Assembly: GCF_021440085.1 (NCBI RefSeq)
Contig: NZ_JAKCPW010000002.1
Location: forward strand, 248,001-312,000
DNA from: Dyadobacter sp. CY261
GTDB lineage: Bacteria > Bacteroidota > Bacteroidia > Cytophagales > Spirosomataceae
DNA: 64,000 nt
Reading direction: 5' to 3'
Shown here: in pieces, positions 1 to 8,570 of the stretch
Numbering within the stretch: the stretch's first letter is position 1
How the letters are laid out: every line of letters starts with the position of its first letter
Made by a program: the position numbers and the translations under genes
The notes under the pieces: model-generated
Databases searched by the model: none
What the model was told of the DNA's origin: nothing
The model's input: only the letters and a program-made list of their open reading frames with translations

Positions 1-28
1 TAGTTGGGGACGCCTAGTCGGGGACGCC
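1..28. repeat. 14-bp tandem repeat, two copies
   Basis: Two adjacent copies of a 14-bp unit (TAGTyGGGGACGCC) differ at one position. The second copy runs into the stop codon of the phzF-like gene. The array may continue left of the window edge, so the copy number is a minimum. No function can be read from it. Confidence 0.75.
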
Positions 29-816
29 TAATCTACCAGAATTTCGCCTTTAAGGTACAGTTGCGCCTGGCCGCCGATAAAAACGCGTTCCCCGGAGAGC
101 TCGCATTTCAGAAATCCGCCGCGGCGTGAGAGCTGTCTTGCTGTCAGTTTTGTCTTGGAAAGTTTTTCGGCCCAGTAGGGGATCAATGTAGTATGTGCAG
201 AGCCGGTTACAGGGTCTTCATCGATGCCGGATTGCGGTGCAAAAAAGCGTGAAACAAAATCCACCTCTTCGCCCGCCGCAGTAACGATCACGCCACGTGC
301 GGGAATAGTTGAAAGGATGATAATGTCCAAATCAAGGTTCTTGACAACATCCTCGGATTCGAGCACGACCAGATAATCGGTTTTGCCCTTGTAAACTTCC
401 ACCAGCGTGGTGCTTTTCAAACTTTCTACCAATCCCGGAGGTGGAACGGCGATGTGGTATTGGTCTACCGGAAAGTTTAGCGTAAGCCAGTCTTCCTTGC
501 AGTCGACGGTTAAAACCCCGCTTCTCGATTCGAAATTAATCGAATGCCCTTCATAGTTCTGAACATTGAATATCACATATGCTGCGGCAAGTGTGGCATG
601 CCCGCAAAGCTCGACTTCTACGAGTGGCGTAAACCAGCGGATATGAAAGCCTGATTCTGTCGGGACGTAAAATGCAGTTTCGGCCAGGTTGTTTTCGGCG
701 GCAATGGCGAGCATTGTTTCCTCGGGTAGCCATTGTTCCAATGGGACTACCGCGGCAGGGTTTCCACCAAACAACTTGTCGGTAAAAGCGTCGATCTGGT
801 ATATGGGAAGTTTCAT
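28..816 (-). CDS. PhzF family isomerase-like protein
   Basis: This is a PhzF-type protein of about 262 residues, the usual family length. PhzF proteins have two similar alpha/beta halves with the active site between them. The family includes the phenazine-biosynthesis isomerase PhzF and many enzymes of unknown substrate. Visible marks are GGNPAAVV near the N terminus, the NNLAETAF segment carrying the conserved catalytic glutamate, CGHAT at mid-protein, and DEDPVTGSAH near the C terminus. The open frame extends to a TTG at 825, but the ATG at 816 gives the normal family start (MKLPIYQID). No phenazine genes are nearby, so a role in phenazine synthesis is not supported; the substrate is unknown. 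The gene stands alone. Confidence 0.9.
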   Translation of the reverse strand: MKLPIYQIDAFTDKLFGGNPAAVVPLEQWLPEETMLAIAAENNLAETAFYVPTESGFHIRWFTPLVEVELCGHATLAAAYVIFNVQNYEGHSINFESRSGVLTVDCKEDWLTLNFPVDQYHIAVPPPGLVESLKSTTLVEVYKGKTDYLVVLESEDVVKNLDLDIIILSTIPARGVIVTAAGEEVDFVSRFFAPQSGIDEDPVTGSAHTTLIPYWAEKLSKTKLTARQLSRRGGFLKCELSGERVFIGGQAQLYLKGEILVD

Positions 817-919
817 GGAAGTCAAATGGGCTTGGTGATGGCAATGTATTAAAAATATCTGCTACGGGAAGATTTTCTTATTAATTTTTAATATAATTTA
901 TTGGAAATAGATAAATCCA

Positions 920-950
920 AACCGCTAGCTGGCTAATCTGGTTAGCGGTT
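920..950 (-). terminator. Hairpin at the 3' end of the trehalase gene
   Basis: An 8-bp perfect inverted repeat (AACCGCTA / TAGCGGTT) has a 15-nt loop and overlaps the trehalase stop codon. On the minus strand no long U-run follows, so it may be a weak terminator or only a 3' stabilising hairpin. Confidence 0.5.
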
Positions 951-2492
951 CCGGTTTTTCATGCGGAGATAGACACCGTTTGTCCAGCCGAATCCCTCCT
1001 GCACTTCATATTCTCCTCCACCCGCAGTCAGGTTGGTGTCCGACACATTATATTTTTCGAGCATCCTACCCGAGTGCCTGAACTCTTTCTCGATGAGGTT
1101 CAGCCATTCATCGCTTAGTTCATTGGCGGTTCGGTGGAAATTATAGTTGCGTAAGCCTTTGTAAACGATCCACTGCAGCGGCGGCCAGCCGTTAGGCGCA
1201 TCCCATTGCTGGCCGGTGCGTATCATCGTCGTGAGTAACCCGCCCGATTTTAAGAAGTTCAACCGTATGTAAGCTCTCACATAATGCGAATGGGGCTTTG
1301 GAGCAAGTTTGAAAAACAACGGAAATGCTCCTGCAATGGTAATGGAATTGGTAAAATCCTGCTTCTTGAAATCAAAATCCATATAATAATGCCTCGATTC
1401 GTCCCAGAAGTACTTCTGAATGGCTATATTCCTTTGCCTCGCTTTCTCTTCATAAAGCAAATGCATACGCCTGTTATCACAAAGCAGATAGGCTTCCGCC
1501 AATGTTTTTTCAAGATGGTGAAGGAGGCAATTCAGGTCGATCGGCAGAATATCCGTTGTATGGATCGAAGCAAAGTCGGTTTCATCCGAAAACCACCGGC
1601 TGCTGAAATCCCAACCGGATTCGGCGGCCGCGCGAATGTGACGGAACAGTTCTTCGGGTGGCATGCCATATTTTTCCTGAGCTTCGTGTGCGAGTTCGGT
1701 ATCCTCAATGTGCGATTCGGGGCGTGGGGTGGCCTTGTCGTCCCAATATCGGTTCAATATGGCTCCGTCGGGCAAATGCACGAGGCGGCGGTGCGCAGTG
1801 AAAGGCTCGGCGGGTTCATGGCCACCGTCCATCCAGTAGTCGTATTCTTTCTGCATTTGGGGAAGGTATCGTTTCAATACCTTTTTGCCCTCCATTTCGC
1901 TGTAAAGCCGCACCATTAAGGAAAAGAACGGCGGCTGCGAGCGGCTTAAATAATAGGTGCGGTTGGCGGTTGGTATAAAACCCAATGTATCGATCAGGTA
2001 GGCGAAGTTATTGAGCATATTTTCAATCAGCTCTACTCTTCCCGATTCTTTGAGACCCAGCATAGTAAAGTAGCTATCCCAGTAATAGATTTCACGGAAG
2101 CGCCCGCCCGGAACCACATAAGGGTAAGGCAGTGGAATGAGCGAGCCACCGCGCTCCTGGTTCTCGGGCTGGCGTGTCAGTACCGACCAGAGCTTGCGGA
2201 CGTGCTCAGATACCGTTTCAGTTTTGTCGGACTGGAACTTAGAGGCAATATGTGCAGGCATTCGAAAATGGCCGCGCACAAAGCTTTCCATATCAAAGTC
2301 CGGCTGATGCTTTTCCTGGTGATATTTTTCTATGATCAGAACAGGATCTTCCAGCGGAATAGCATCGGCGAATGTTTTGGAATCGGGAAAAATGTGGCTA
2401 CTCTGGACATCGCGGAATAGCGATCCGTACAACTCTTCGGGAGAGACGTGGGACTGGCCGTAAGTAAATGAGGGGGCAACAAAACCGTACAA
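942..2492 (-). CDS. treA: Trehalase (GH37)
   Basis: Glycoside hydrolase family 37 trehalase, which splits trehalose into two glucose molecules. Both family signatures are present: the PGGRF...YYWDSY block at about residues 128-141 and QWDAPNGWPP at about 429-438. A glycine-rich GGGEYEVQEGFGWTNG segment near the C terminus is also typical. The length of about 516 residues is normal. The start is odd: there is no ATG, only a TTG at 2492 with an in-frame stop three codons further upstream. The first residues (VLYGFVAPSFTYGQ) look like the second half of a signal peptide. The true start may be this TTG, or the N terminus may have been disturbed by a frameshift. The gene follows the M28 peptidase on the same strand after 39 bp, so the two may be co-transcribed. 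Periplasmic location is an inference. Confidence 0.9.
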   Translation of the reverse strand: MYGFVAPSFTYGQSHVSPEELYGSLFRDVQSSHIFPDSKTFADAIPLEDPVLIIEKYHQEKHQPDFDMESFVRGHFRMPAHIASKFQSDKTETVSEHVRKLWSVLTRQPENQERGGSLIPLPYPYVVPGGRFREIYYWDSYFTMLGLKESGRVELIENMLNNFAYLIDTLGFIPTANRTYYLSRSQPPFFSLMVRLYSEMEGKKVLKRYLPQMQKEYDYWMDGGHEPAEPFTAHRRLVHLPDGAILNRYWDDKATPRPESHIEDTELAHEAQEKYGMPPEELFRHIRAAAESGWDFSSRWFSDETDFASIHTTDILPIDLNCLLHHLEKTLAEAYLLCDNRRMHLLYEEKARQRNIAIQKYFWDESRHYYMDFDFKKQDFTNSITIAGAFPLFFKLAPKPHSHYVRAYIRLNFLKSGGLLTTMIRTGQQWDAPNGWPPLQWIVYKGLRNYNFHRTANELSDEWLNLIEKEFRHSGRMLEKYNVSDTNLTAGGGEYEVQEGFGWTNGVYLRMKNRNR

Positions 2493-2531
2493 AACAAACT
2501 GACTTTAAAGGGTTTCCGAATGAACGCTGAG

Positions 2532-3473
2532 CTATTTGACCTCAGTAAATTTAAGTTTTGGTAATGACATCGCATTCTCGATAAGCCTGATTTGAATATT
2601 CAAGATTCCTGCTTCCGCATTCAAATCGATTTTTTCCGTGTCGTCGGTTGGCTTGTGGTAATCGTCATGCCCGCCGGTATGAAAAAACAGCACCGGGATC
2701 TGTTTGGCATAAAACGAACCGTGGTCCGAACCACCGCTTCCCGCATTGTCGGTAAAAAACTTCGTATCGCTTTTCACGCCCTTAAAAACGAGTGGCCATT
2801 CCGCGCTGGTGCCATACCCACCGATGCCTACGCCTCGGTTGGGATCATAGCGGCCAATCATGTCCATATTCGACATAAAATTGATTTCCGCCAATGGTAA
2901 TGTCGGGTTGTTGACAAAATAACGCGAACCAATGAGCCCCAGTTCTTCCGCGCCGAATGCGATAAAAAGGAAATTGTATGGCTCCTTTTTATCATTTTCT
3001 GAAAAATACCGCGCCAGTTCAAGCAAACCAGCCACACCCGAAGCATTATCGTCGGCGCCGTTATGGATCTGGCCCTCCGGTTTGTCGGCTTTGGAACTAC
3101 CCTGGCGACCGAGGCCAAGATGGTCGAAATGAGCGCCTATGACGATGGTATATGGTGCCCCGTTGTCGAGAAAGCCGATCACATTTCGGGCATCCCGGAT
3201 GCTGTCGGGCACGGTTACACGCCTTATTTTCGCGGTGAAAGGCTGGTAAAAGCCGTCGGTACCTTTGGGTAAAAGATGGTACTTTTTGAATTGTTTCGCC
3301 ACATACTTCGCGGCCTTTTTATTTTCCTTGCTGCCTGTCCCGCGGCCTTTCATGTTATCGGATGCTAGATAGGAAATGTGTTTGCGGATAATTACCGGGG
3401 AGGGTGAAGCGGATTGTCCAAATGCCTGCATAGCGCCGAAAACGAGCAGCAGGCTATTAAAAAAGATTCTCAT
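2532..3473 (-). CDS. Secreted M28 family zinc aminopeptidase
   Basis: An exported metallopeptidase of about 313 residues. The ATG at 3473 was chosen over an upstream in-frame start because it gives a clean signal peptide (MRIFFNSLLLVFGAMQAFGQ). The di-zinc ligands of family M28 are visible in order: HFDHLG, GADDNASG, the AEE of AFGAEELG, MDMIG, and a late histidine in DDYHKPTD. The family releases N-terminal amino acids from peptides; the exact specificity cannot be read. Periplasmic or surface action follows from the signal peptide. It is the first gene of a likely two-gene unit with trehalase. Confidence 0.92.
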   Translation of the reverse strand: MRIFFNSLLLVFGAMQAFGQSASPSPVIIRKHISYLASDNMKGRGTGSKENKKAAKYVAKQFKKYHLLPKGTDGFYQPFTAKIRRVTVPDSIRDARNVIGFLDNGAPYTIVIGAHFDHLGLGRQGSSKADKPEGQIHNGADDNASGVAGLLELARYFSENDKKEPYNFLFIAFGAEELGLIGSRYFVNNPTLPLAEINFMSNMDMIGRYDPNRGVGIGGYGTSAEWPLVFKGVKSDTKFFTDNAGSGGSDHGSFYAKQIPVLFFHTGGHDDYHKPTDDTEKIDLNAEAGILNIQIRLIENAMSLPKLKFTEVK

Positions 3474-3554
3474 TCGATTAAAAATAGTTATCCGGCAAAG
3501 ATACACCGCTGCGTTCCGGGAGGGCAGGGCGAGCCACAGAATTTTTGCATTTGT

Positions 3555-3585
3555 TTGTATTTTCAGGCAACCGGGCGTAATATTG
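3555..3585 (+). promoter_or_regulatory. Candidate promoter of the metX riboswitch transcript
   Basis: A TTG at 3555-3557 is followed after 20 nt by TAATATTG at 3578-3585, one mismatch from the Bacteroidota -7 consensus TAnnTTTG. The predicted transcription start, near 3590, lies about 30 nt before the SAM riboswitch. Confidence 0.5.
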
Positions 3586-3619
3586 CACCATCAATCAATT
3601 GCTTCCCTTGAACGCGGTT

Positions 3620-3729
3620 GATTTATAAAGAAGAGGCGAGAGAATGGGCTCAACGAACCTCTGGCAACCTGCTACCACATAGGAGAAAGGTGCTAATTCC
3701 CACCTAAATTATTTAGGAGATATAAAATC
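3620..3729 (+). ncRNA. SAM-I (S-box) riboswitch
   Basis: The S-box core is recognisable: a GAGAGAATGGGCTC block, the conserved CTGGCAACC at about 3661-3669, and AGGTGCTAATTCC at about 3688-3700. The closing P1 stem is formed by GATTTATA (3620-3627) and TATAAAATC (3721-3729). It lies about 130 nt upstream of metX, a classic target of S-box control. When S-adenosylmethionine is plentiful it is expected to lower metX expression. No U-tailed terminator follows, so control may be at translation or through a later hairpin. Confidence 0.88.
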
Positions 3730-3789
3730 AATTCGTGTGCTCTTACAGTTAGAAATTTCCGTAAGCCGATTGGCTTTAGTCTCGCAGCT

Positions 3790-3816
3790 ACAACCGAAAT
3801 TTTCCATTTCGGCTGT
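3790..3816 (+). promoter_or_regulatory. Hairpin between the SAM riboswitch and metX
   Basis: An 11-bp near-perfect stem (ACAACCGAAAT / ATTTCGGCTGT, one mismatch) with a 5-nt loop lies between the aptamer and the metX start. A smaller AGCC-GATT-GGCT hairpin precedes it at 3762-3773. It lacks a U-run, so it is not a standard terminator. It may be part of the riboswitch expression platform. Confidence 0.5.
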
Positions 3817-3859
3817 CAACTTTACCATGTGTTGAATTTAACCACCTGCTGTGGCTCTT

Positions 3860-4912
3860 ATGCAAGCGGAACAAAAGACATTTAAGTACCCTTATCCCTA
3901 CGCACTCGAAATTGAGGGCGAATTGCCGGGATTTGAGCTCGCATACACTACCTACGGTGAACGCAACGCCAGTGATACCAATATCGTTTGGATCTGCCAC
4001 GCGCTCACTGGCACCTCCAACCCAACCGACTGGTGGGACGGCCTGGTAGGCGACGACAAATATTTCAACCCGAAGCAGCACTTTATCGTCTGCGTCAATG
4101 TGCTGGGCTCGGCCTATGGTTCCACCGGACCACTTTCTGTGAATCCGAAAACAAACAAACCTTATTACCGCGACTTCCCGACGATCACCGTGCGCGATGT
4201 TGTGGGGGCGCTTGATTTGTTGCGGCAGGAACTGGCGATCAGCAAGATCAAGATGTGCATCGGCGGGTCGTTAGGGGGGCAGCAGGCGCTGGAATGGGCG
4301 GTGGAGAAACCGGATTTGTTTGAAGAATTGATCCTGATCGCTTCCAATGCACTGCATTCACCCTGGGGCATCGCATTCAATGAATCGCAGCGTATGGCGA
4401 TCGCCGCGGATCCCACTTATGCGGAAGAGCATGCGGAAGCAGGTGCCATGGGCATGCGTGCAGCGCGGTCGATCGCTTTGCTTTCTTACCGCAATTACGA
4501 TACTTACAATTTTACCCAAGCACGCGACAATCCCGATCAGATCGACGATTTCCGGGCATCGTCGTACCAGCAATACCAAGGCGACAAGTTTGTGAAGCGT
4601 TTCAATGCATTCTCGTATTGGGTTTTATCCAAAATAATGGACTCTCACAACGTGGGGCGTAACCGCGGCGGCATTGTGCACGCGCTCGGTTTGGTAAAAG
4701 CAAAAACGCTGGTACTCGGCATCAAATCCGACCTGCTATTCCCGGTTTCCGAACAGCAATTCCTCGCCAGGCACATTCCCGACGCGGCATTTCAGGAAAT
4801 CGACTCACTTTATGGCCACGATGGCTTCCTGATCGAGTACAAGCAGCTTACACAGGTGATCAGGGCATGGCAGGAAACAAACGGGCAGTTGCAAATGGCG
4901 CGCATTCGCTAG
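3860..4912 (+). CDS. metX: Homoserine O-acetyltransferase
   Basis: Alpha/beta-hydrolase-fold acyltransferase of about 350 residues. It acetylates L-homoserine with acetyl-CoA, the step that commits homoserine to methionine. Visible features are CHALTGTSN near residue 50, LGSAYGSTGP, the nucleophile elbow GGSLGGQQ with the catalytic serine, RNRGG in the middle, and HDGFL near the C terminus supplying the catalytic histidine. The ATG at 3860 is preferred; a GTG three codons earlier is also possible. The gene is preceded by a SAM riboswitch, which independently supports a methionine role. It is monocistronic and convergent with the glycerophosphodiesterase gene across a shared terminator. Acetyl rather than succinyl specificity is assumed from the MetX family. 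Confidence 0.95.
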   Translation: MQAEQKTFKYPYPYALEIEGELPGFELAYTTYGERNASDTNIVWICHALTGTSNPTDWWDGLVGDDKYFNPKQHFIVCVNVLGSAYGSTGPLSVNPKTNKPYYRDFPTITVRDVVGALDLLRQELAISKIKMCIGGSLGGQQALEWAVEKPDLFEELILIASNALHSPWGIAFNESQRMAIAADPTYAEEHAEAGAMGMRAARSIALLSYRNYDTYNFTQARDNPDQIDDFRASSYQQYQGDKFVKRFNAFSYWVLSKIMDSHNVGRNRGGIVHALGLVKAKTLVLGIKSDLLFPVSEQQFLARHIPDAAFQEIDSLYGHDGFLIEYKQLTQVIRAWQETNGQLQMARIR

Positions 4913-4940
4913 TCTGTTTTGTACTAATATTAATAAAAGC

Positions 4941-4973
4941 AAAACTCCCGGTCGGTTATCGATCGGGAGTTTT
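4941..4973. terminator. Bidirectional terminator, metX / glpQ-like gene
   Basis: A 10-bp perfect stem, AAAACTCCCG (4941-4950) and CGGGAGTTTT (4964-4973), has A/T-rich flanks on both sides. It can act as an intrinsic terminator for both converging genes. Confidence 0.85.
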
Positions 4974-4994
4974 GTTATCATGTGTTTCAAATAC

Positions 4995-5765
4995 TTACTT
5001 AGAAATGCTCAGCAACAGCTCGGGCTCGTTGGTAGTAATGTAATCCACATCCTTTTCGAGGAAGTATTTCAAAGTAGCTTCGTCATTAACAGTCCAGACA
5101 TTGGTAGTCAGCTTTTTCTGACGCATGGCCGGAATGTAATCCTCTTTCTTTTTCAAAACGCTGAAATGATAATCGAGACCGTCGAGGCCCGCTGCCTGGA
5201 TTTCGTCCGGCGTTTTATCGCCGTTCAGGTATTCCACATGCGCTTTGGGTGCAAGTTCTTTTACTTTAAGGCAAACATCCCAATCGAATGCGATGTAATC
5301 GGTGATTTTTTCAACTTTCATCTTTTTTACCAACTCCACACATTTGGTCGCCAATGCCAGTGAGCGCTCCTTGCTTACTTGTGAGGTTTTGATTTCCAGG
5401 ATCAAACGTGTTTTCTTCTGTTTCGAACCGGCTTTCAGGTAAGCCTCCAATGTAGGCAATGCCTCGCCATTGGCCAGTTTAATCTGCGAAAGCTCTGCGG
5501 AATTCGTTTTCTCGATGTTAGTTCCCTGAATGGAATGGTCGTGCAAGACGTATAACACCGAATCCGCGGACATATGCACGTCAAATTCGCTGCCATAGCA
5601 GCCCAGTTTGATCGCGTGTTCGAGTGCACCGATCGAGTTCTCGGTAGCACCGGTATTTTTCCAGGCGCCGCGGTGCGCGATCACCTTGTTTTTGTTTTGA
5701 GACATACCATTCATCGACACCAGGCTCATCAGCCCGATTGCAAGCATTAAAAATCCTTTTTTCAT
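4995..5765 (-). CDS. Secreted glycerophosphodiester phosphodiesterase
   Basis: GDPD/GlpQ-family enzyme of about 256 residues that hydrolyses glycerophosphodiesters to glycerol 3-phosphate and an alcohol. The ATG at 5765 gives a signal peptide (MKKGFLMLAIGLMSLVSMNGMSQ); the open frame starts three codons earlier at TTG. Family residues are visible: the HRG motif just after the signal peptide, ENS, a metal-binding EFDVHM (E and D), and the HD of VLHDHS. A late DWDV and a C-terminal TTNEPELLL match the family TIM barrel. It probably acts in the periplasm on lipid-derived diesters. It ends at the terminator shared with metX. Confidence 0.93.
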   Translation of the reverse strand: MKKGFLMLAIGLMSLVSMNGMSQNKNKVIAHRGAWKNTGATENSIGALEHAIKLGCYGSEFDVHMSADSVLYVLHDHSIQGTNIEKTNSAELSQIKLANGEALPTLEAYLKAGSKQKKTRLILEIKTSQVSKERSLALATKCVELVKKMKVEKITDYIAFDWDVCLKVKELAPKAHVEYLNGDKTPDEIQAAGLDGLDYHFSVLKKKEDYIPAMRQKKLTTNVWTVNDEATLKYFLEKDVDYITTNEPELLLSISK

Positions 5766-5886
5766 TGTATTCAATTTTAACTTCCTTAAAAAGACCGTTT
5801 TCGACGCATTTTACCTCTTTGGGCCCAAACAGCGGCGAAATTACGGTAAGATTGGCCGTCGTTTGTTAGCACAATATTAAGTTATG

Positions 5887-8199
5887 CTACAATGCCTGGT
5901 GCGGCGTCACCGTCAGGATCACCATTTTGGATGTAGGTGTATTGCTTTTCTCGGCGACGCTCGTAATCGGAACCAGCACATTCGTTTCTGGAAAATAGGT
6001 CGCGGTGCATTGTTCGGGGATAGGGTATTCCACTACCACAAATTTGTGCGCGACACGGTCAACGCCGTCATAATGGTTATGCAAATCCACGAGGTCCCCG
6101 TCTTTCAAATTTCGGTTTTTGATGTCCCGCGTGTTCATGAGGATCACCCTCCGTTCGTTGTAAATACCGCGATAGCGGTCGTTCAGGCCGTAAACAGTGG
6201 TGTTGAATTGATCATGGCTGCGGATGGTCATCATGATCAGTTCATCATCCTTCAACGCCTGGACTTCGGGCGAGGCAATGTGGAAATGCGCCTTGCGGTC
6301 AGGCGTGTCAAAGCTGCCTGCACGATTGCAGTTAGGTAAATAGAACCCTCCCGGCTGCCGTACCCGTTCGTTATAATCGGCAAATCCGGGAATGGTGCGC
6401 TCGATATCGTTTCGGATCAGGTCGTAATCCTCCGCATACCTGTTCCAATTGACTTTGCTGCGCGCTCCCAATGTGGCTTGCGCCAGTCTGCACACAATCT
6501 CCGGCTCGCTGAGGAGCTGGTCCGAAACGGGAGTGAGCACACCTCGTGAAAGCTGCACGACACCCATCGAATTTTCGCAGGAAACAAACCGGTTTTCGCC
6601 CTCGTGCATGTCCTTGTCGGTTCGGCCAAGACAAGGCAATATCAGTGCTTCCTCGCCGTGTACCAAATGGCTGCGGTTCAGTTTGGTCGAAACGTGGACG
6701 GTCAGTCGGCATTTTTGCAATGCCTCAGCTGTAAACCGGGTATCGGGCGTCGCGGAAAGAAAATTGCCACCCATGGCAAAGAAAACCTTCGCTTCGCCCG
6801 CATGCATGGCTTTAATGCATTCCACCACATCGTACCCATGTTTTCTTGGAGGCGCGAAATGGAAATTCTGCTCTATCGAATCCAGGAACTTTGCACTGGG
6901 CCTTTCGAAAATGCCCATTGTACGATCACCTTGCACATTGCTGTGGCCACGCACGGGGCAAGTGCCTGCGCCTGGTTTGCCGATGCTGCCTTTGAGCAGG
7001 AGCAGGTTCACTATCTCTTTAATGGTCGCAACAGCATTCTTATGTTGGGTAAGGCCCATTGCCCAGCATGCGATGATTTTCTTTTTACCCGCCAGCACGC
7101 GTGCGGCTTCCTGCACTTGCGCATATGGAACGCCGGCCTGCGCGGCAAGCTGTTCGGCATTGTGGTGTTTCAGGCTTTGGATGAACCCGGAATAGCCTTC
7201 GGTATTTTGGTGAATAAATTTTTGATCAAAAACGGTCCCTGGGTTTTCATTTTCCGCTTCCAGCAACAACAGCTCAATGGCTTTTATTAAGGCCATGTCG
7301 CCATTGATTTTCACTTGAAGAAAGATGTCGGTTAATCCCGGTTTAAATCCTAGCACGCCGGCGACAGTCTGCGGGTTGTTAAAACCCATTAGTCCGGTTT
7401 CGGGAAGCGGATTAATGGAAATGATGGTGGTGCCGTTCGCTTTGGCTTTTTGCAATGCGGTGAGCATCCGCGGGTGATTCGTGCCCGGGTTTTGCCCAAG
7501 GATCATAATTACCTCTGCCTGGTAAAAATCATTTAGGGTAACAGAGCCTTTGCCGATCCCAAGCGATTCATTTAATGCTGTACCGCTGCTTTCGTGGCAC
7601 ATATTGCTGCAATCGGGCAGGTTATTGGTGCCAAATTCCCTGACAAAAAGCTGGTAAAGAAATGCAGCCTCGTTGCTGGTGCGGCCGGATGTATAAAATA
7701 CGGCTTCATCGGGTGAATCGAGCTTGTTGAGCTCCCGGCCAATCTTTTCAAATGTAGCTTCCCAAGTGATAGGCTGGTAATGCGTACCGCCCGCAGGCAG
7801 GAACATCGGCTGGGCAATGCGCCCCTGGCCGCCGATTTCGTAGTCAGTCAATTTGGCCAATTCCTGTACCGAATGTTGGGAGAAGAATTCCGCAGTCAGT
7901 TTTTTCGCGGTGGCTTCTTCGGCCACAGCGCGGGCACCATTCTCGCAATACTCTGCAATTCCTGAGCGCTCATCGTCCGGATCGGGCCAGGCACAACTGG
8001 GGCAGTCGAACCCGCCCTTTTTGTTCAGATTAAACAGCGCTTTCATACCGCGCTGGAAGCCTGCTTCGCCGACGGTCATTTCAAGTGCCGATACCACCGC
8101 CGGAATACCCGCAGCCACTTTTTTAATGCTGCCCTTTTTTAAGCCGGTCAGTTTTTCAGGGTTTTCGGCACCTGGGATCGGAAGCGGGTTTTCGGACAT
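5887..8199 (-). CDS. FdhF/YdeP family molybdopterin oxidoreductase
   Basis: A molybdopterin-dependent oxidoreductase of about 770 residues, the length usual for the YdeP group within the formate-dehydrogenase-like superfamily. N-terminal cysteines in CPSCAW (C66, C69) and CENGA (C85) fit the family's iron-sulfur region. Cofactor-binding blocks include YTSGRTSNEAA, a MCHESSG segment (no selenocysteine codon), LGQNPGTNHPRM, GMGLTQHKN-like residues and, in the C-terminal domain, SHDQFNTT. The physiological substrate of this group is not established; E. coli YdeP is linked to acid resistance. The gene is last in an operon with mobA, fdhD and a small DUF gene, only 3 bp after the latter, and those partners would supply the finished cofactor. 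Confidence 0.92.
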   Translation of the reverse strand: MSENPLPIPGAENPEKLTGLKKGSIKKVAAGIPAVVSALEMTVGEAGFQRGMKALFNLNKKGGFDCPSCAWPDPDDERSGIAEYCENGARAVAEEATAKKLTAEFFSQHSVQELAKLTDYEIGGQGRIAQPMFLPAGGTHYQPITWEATFEKIGRELNKLDSPDEAVFYTSGRTSNEAAFLYQLFVREFGTNNLPDCSNMCHESSGTALNESLGIGKGSVTLNDFYQAEVIMILGQNPGTNHPRMLTALQKAKANGTTIISINPLPETGLMGFNNPQTVAGVLGFKPGLTDIFLQVKINGDMALIKAIELLLLEAENENPGTVFDQKFIHQNTEGYSGFIQSLKHHNAEQLAAQAGVPYAQVQEAARVLAGKKKIIACWAMGLTQHKNAVATIKEIVNLLLLKGSIGKPGAGTCPVRGHSNVQGDRTMGIFERPSAKFLDSIEQNFHFAPPRKHGYDVVECIKAMHAGEAKVFFAMGGNFLSATPDTRFTAEALQKCRLTVHVSTKLNRSHLVHGEEALILPCLGRTDKDMHEGENRFVSCENSMGVVQLSRGVLTPVSDQLLSEPEIVCRLAQATLGARSKVNWNRYAEDYDLIRNDIERTIPGFADYNERVRQPGGFYLPNCNRAGSFDTPDRKAHFHIASPEVQALKDDELIMMTIRSHDQFNTTVYGLNDRYRGIYNERRVILMNTRDIKNRNLKDGDLVDLHNHYDGVDRVAHKFVVVEYPIPEQCTATYFPETNVLVPITSVAEKSNTPTSKMVILTVTPHQAL

Positions 8200-8202
8200 G
8201 GC

Positions 8203-8568
8203 TCAGCAGGTTTGGTTGGGGTTATCATAATTGTCGGACTGGTCCTCATGGGCATTGTCTAGACATTTAAAATCTTTTTCAATCAACAGATATAACGAAT
8301 TGCCGTCACCCAGCGGCATATTAGCCTCAAAGCCGACGGTGTTGTTTGCGGTCCAGCCCGCCAGGAGATTTGCAGGAAATCCCAGGATGATTTTGTTATT
8401 TTCAAACCGGGCATTTAGTTCATTATCAGTTGATTTTTGGATCGCATAACCGAATTGCGTCGGCCCGAAATCGGTCGTTTCTTCGAGATACCCTTCATTT
8501 TCAAGCGTACCGACTTCCGATTTGGAAAGTCTGAAACGCACGGAATTGGCGTGAATGCGGATTTTCAT
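8203..8568 (-). CDS. Small conserved protein of the YdeP/FdhD cluster (DUF7009-like)
   Basis: A protein of about 121 residues with no signal peptide or membrane segment. The first half looks like a beta-rich domain (MKIRIHANSVRFRLSKSEV at the start). The C terminus is acidic and ends in NQTC. I believe it belongs to the small family often found beside fdhD-type genes (DUF7009), but that assignment is from memory of context. It sits between fdhD (2 bp) and the YdeP-type gene (3 bp), so it is almost certainly co-translated with them. An accessory role for the molybdoenzyme is an inference. Confidence 0.75.
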   Translation of the reverse strand: MKIRIHANSVRFRLSKSEVGTLENEGYLEETTDFGPTQFGYAIQKSTDNELNARFENNKIILGFPANLLAGWTANNTVGFEANMPLGDGNSLYLLIEKDFKCLDNAHEDQSDNYDNPNQTC

Positions 8569-8570
8569 TG

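Noticed and set aside
551..844. A 97-codon minus-strand ORF overlapping the phzF-like gene
   Set aside because: It is a shadow of the well-supported PhzF frame.
1284..1919. A 211-codon plus-strand ORF inside the trehalase gene
   Set aside because: It is antisense to a gene with both GH37 signatures and has no recognisable domain.
2336..2575. A 79-codon ORF at the trehalase start as a separate gene
   Set aside because: It has no support beyond a signal-like stretch. It is better explained as an alternative frame at a possibly disturbed trehalase start.
6449..7290. Long plus-strand ORFs of 228-248 codons inside the YdeP-type gene
   Set aside because: They are antisense artefacts of high-GC codon structure and have no domain content.
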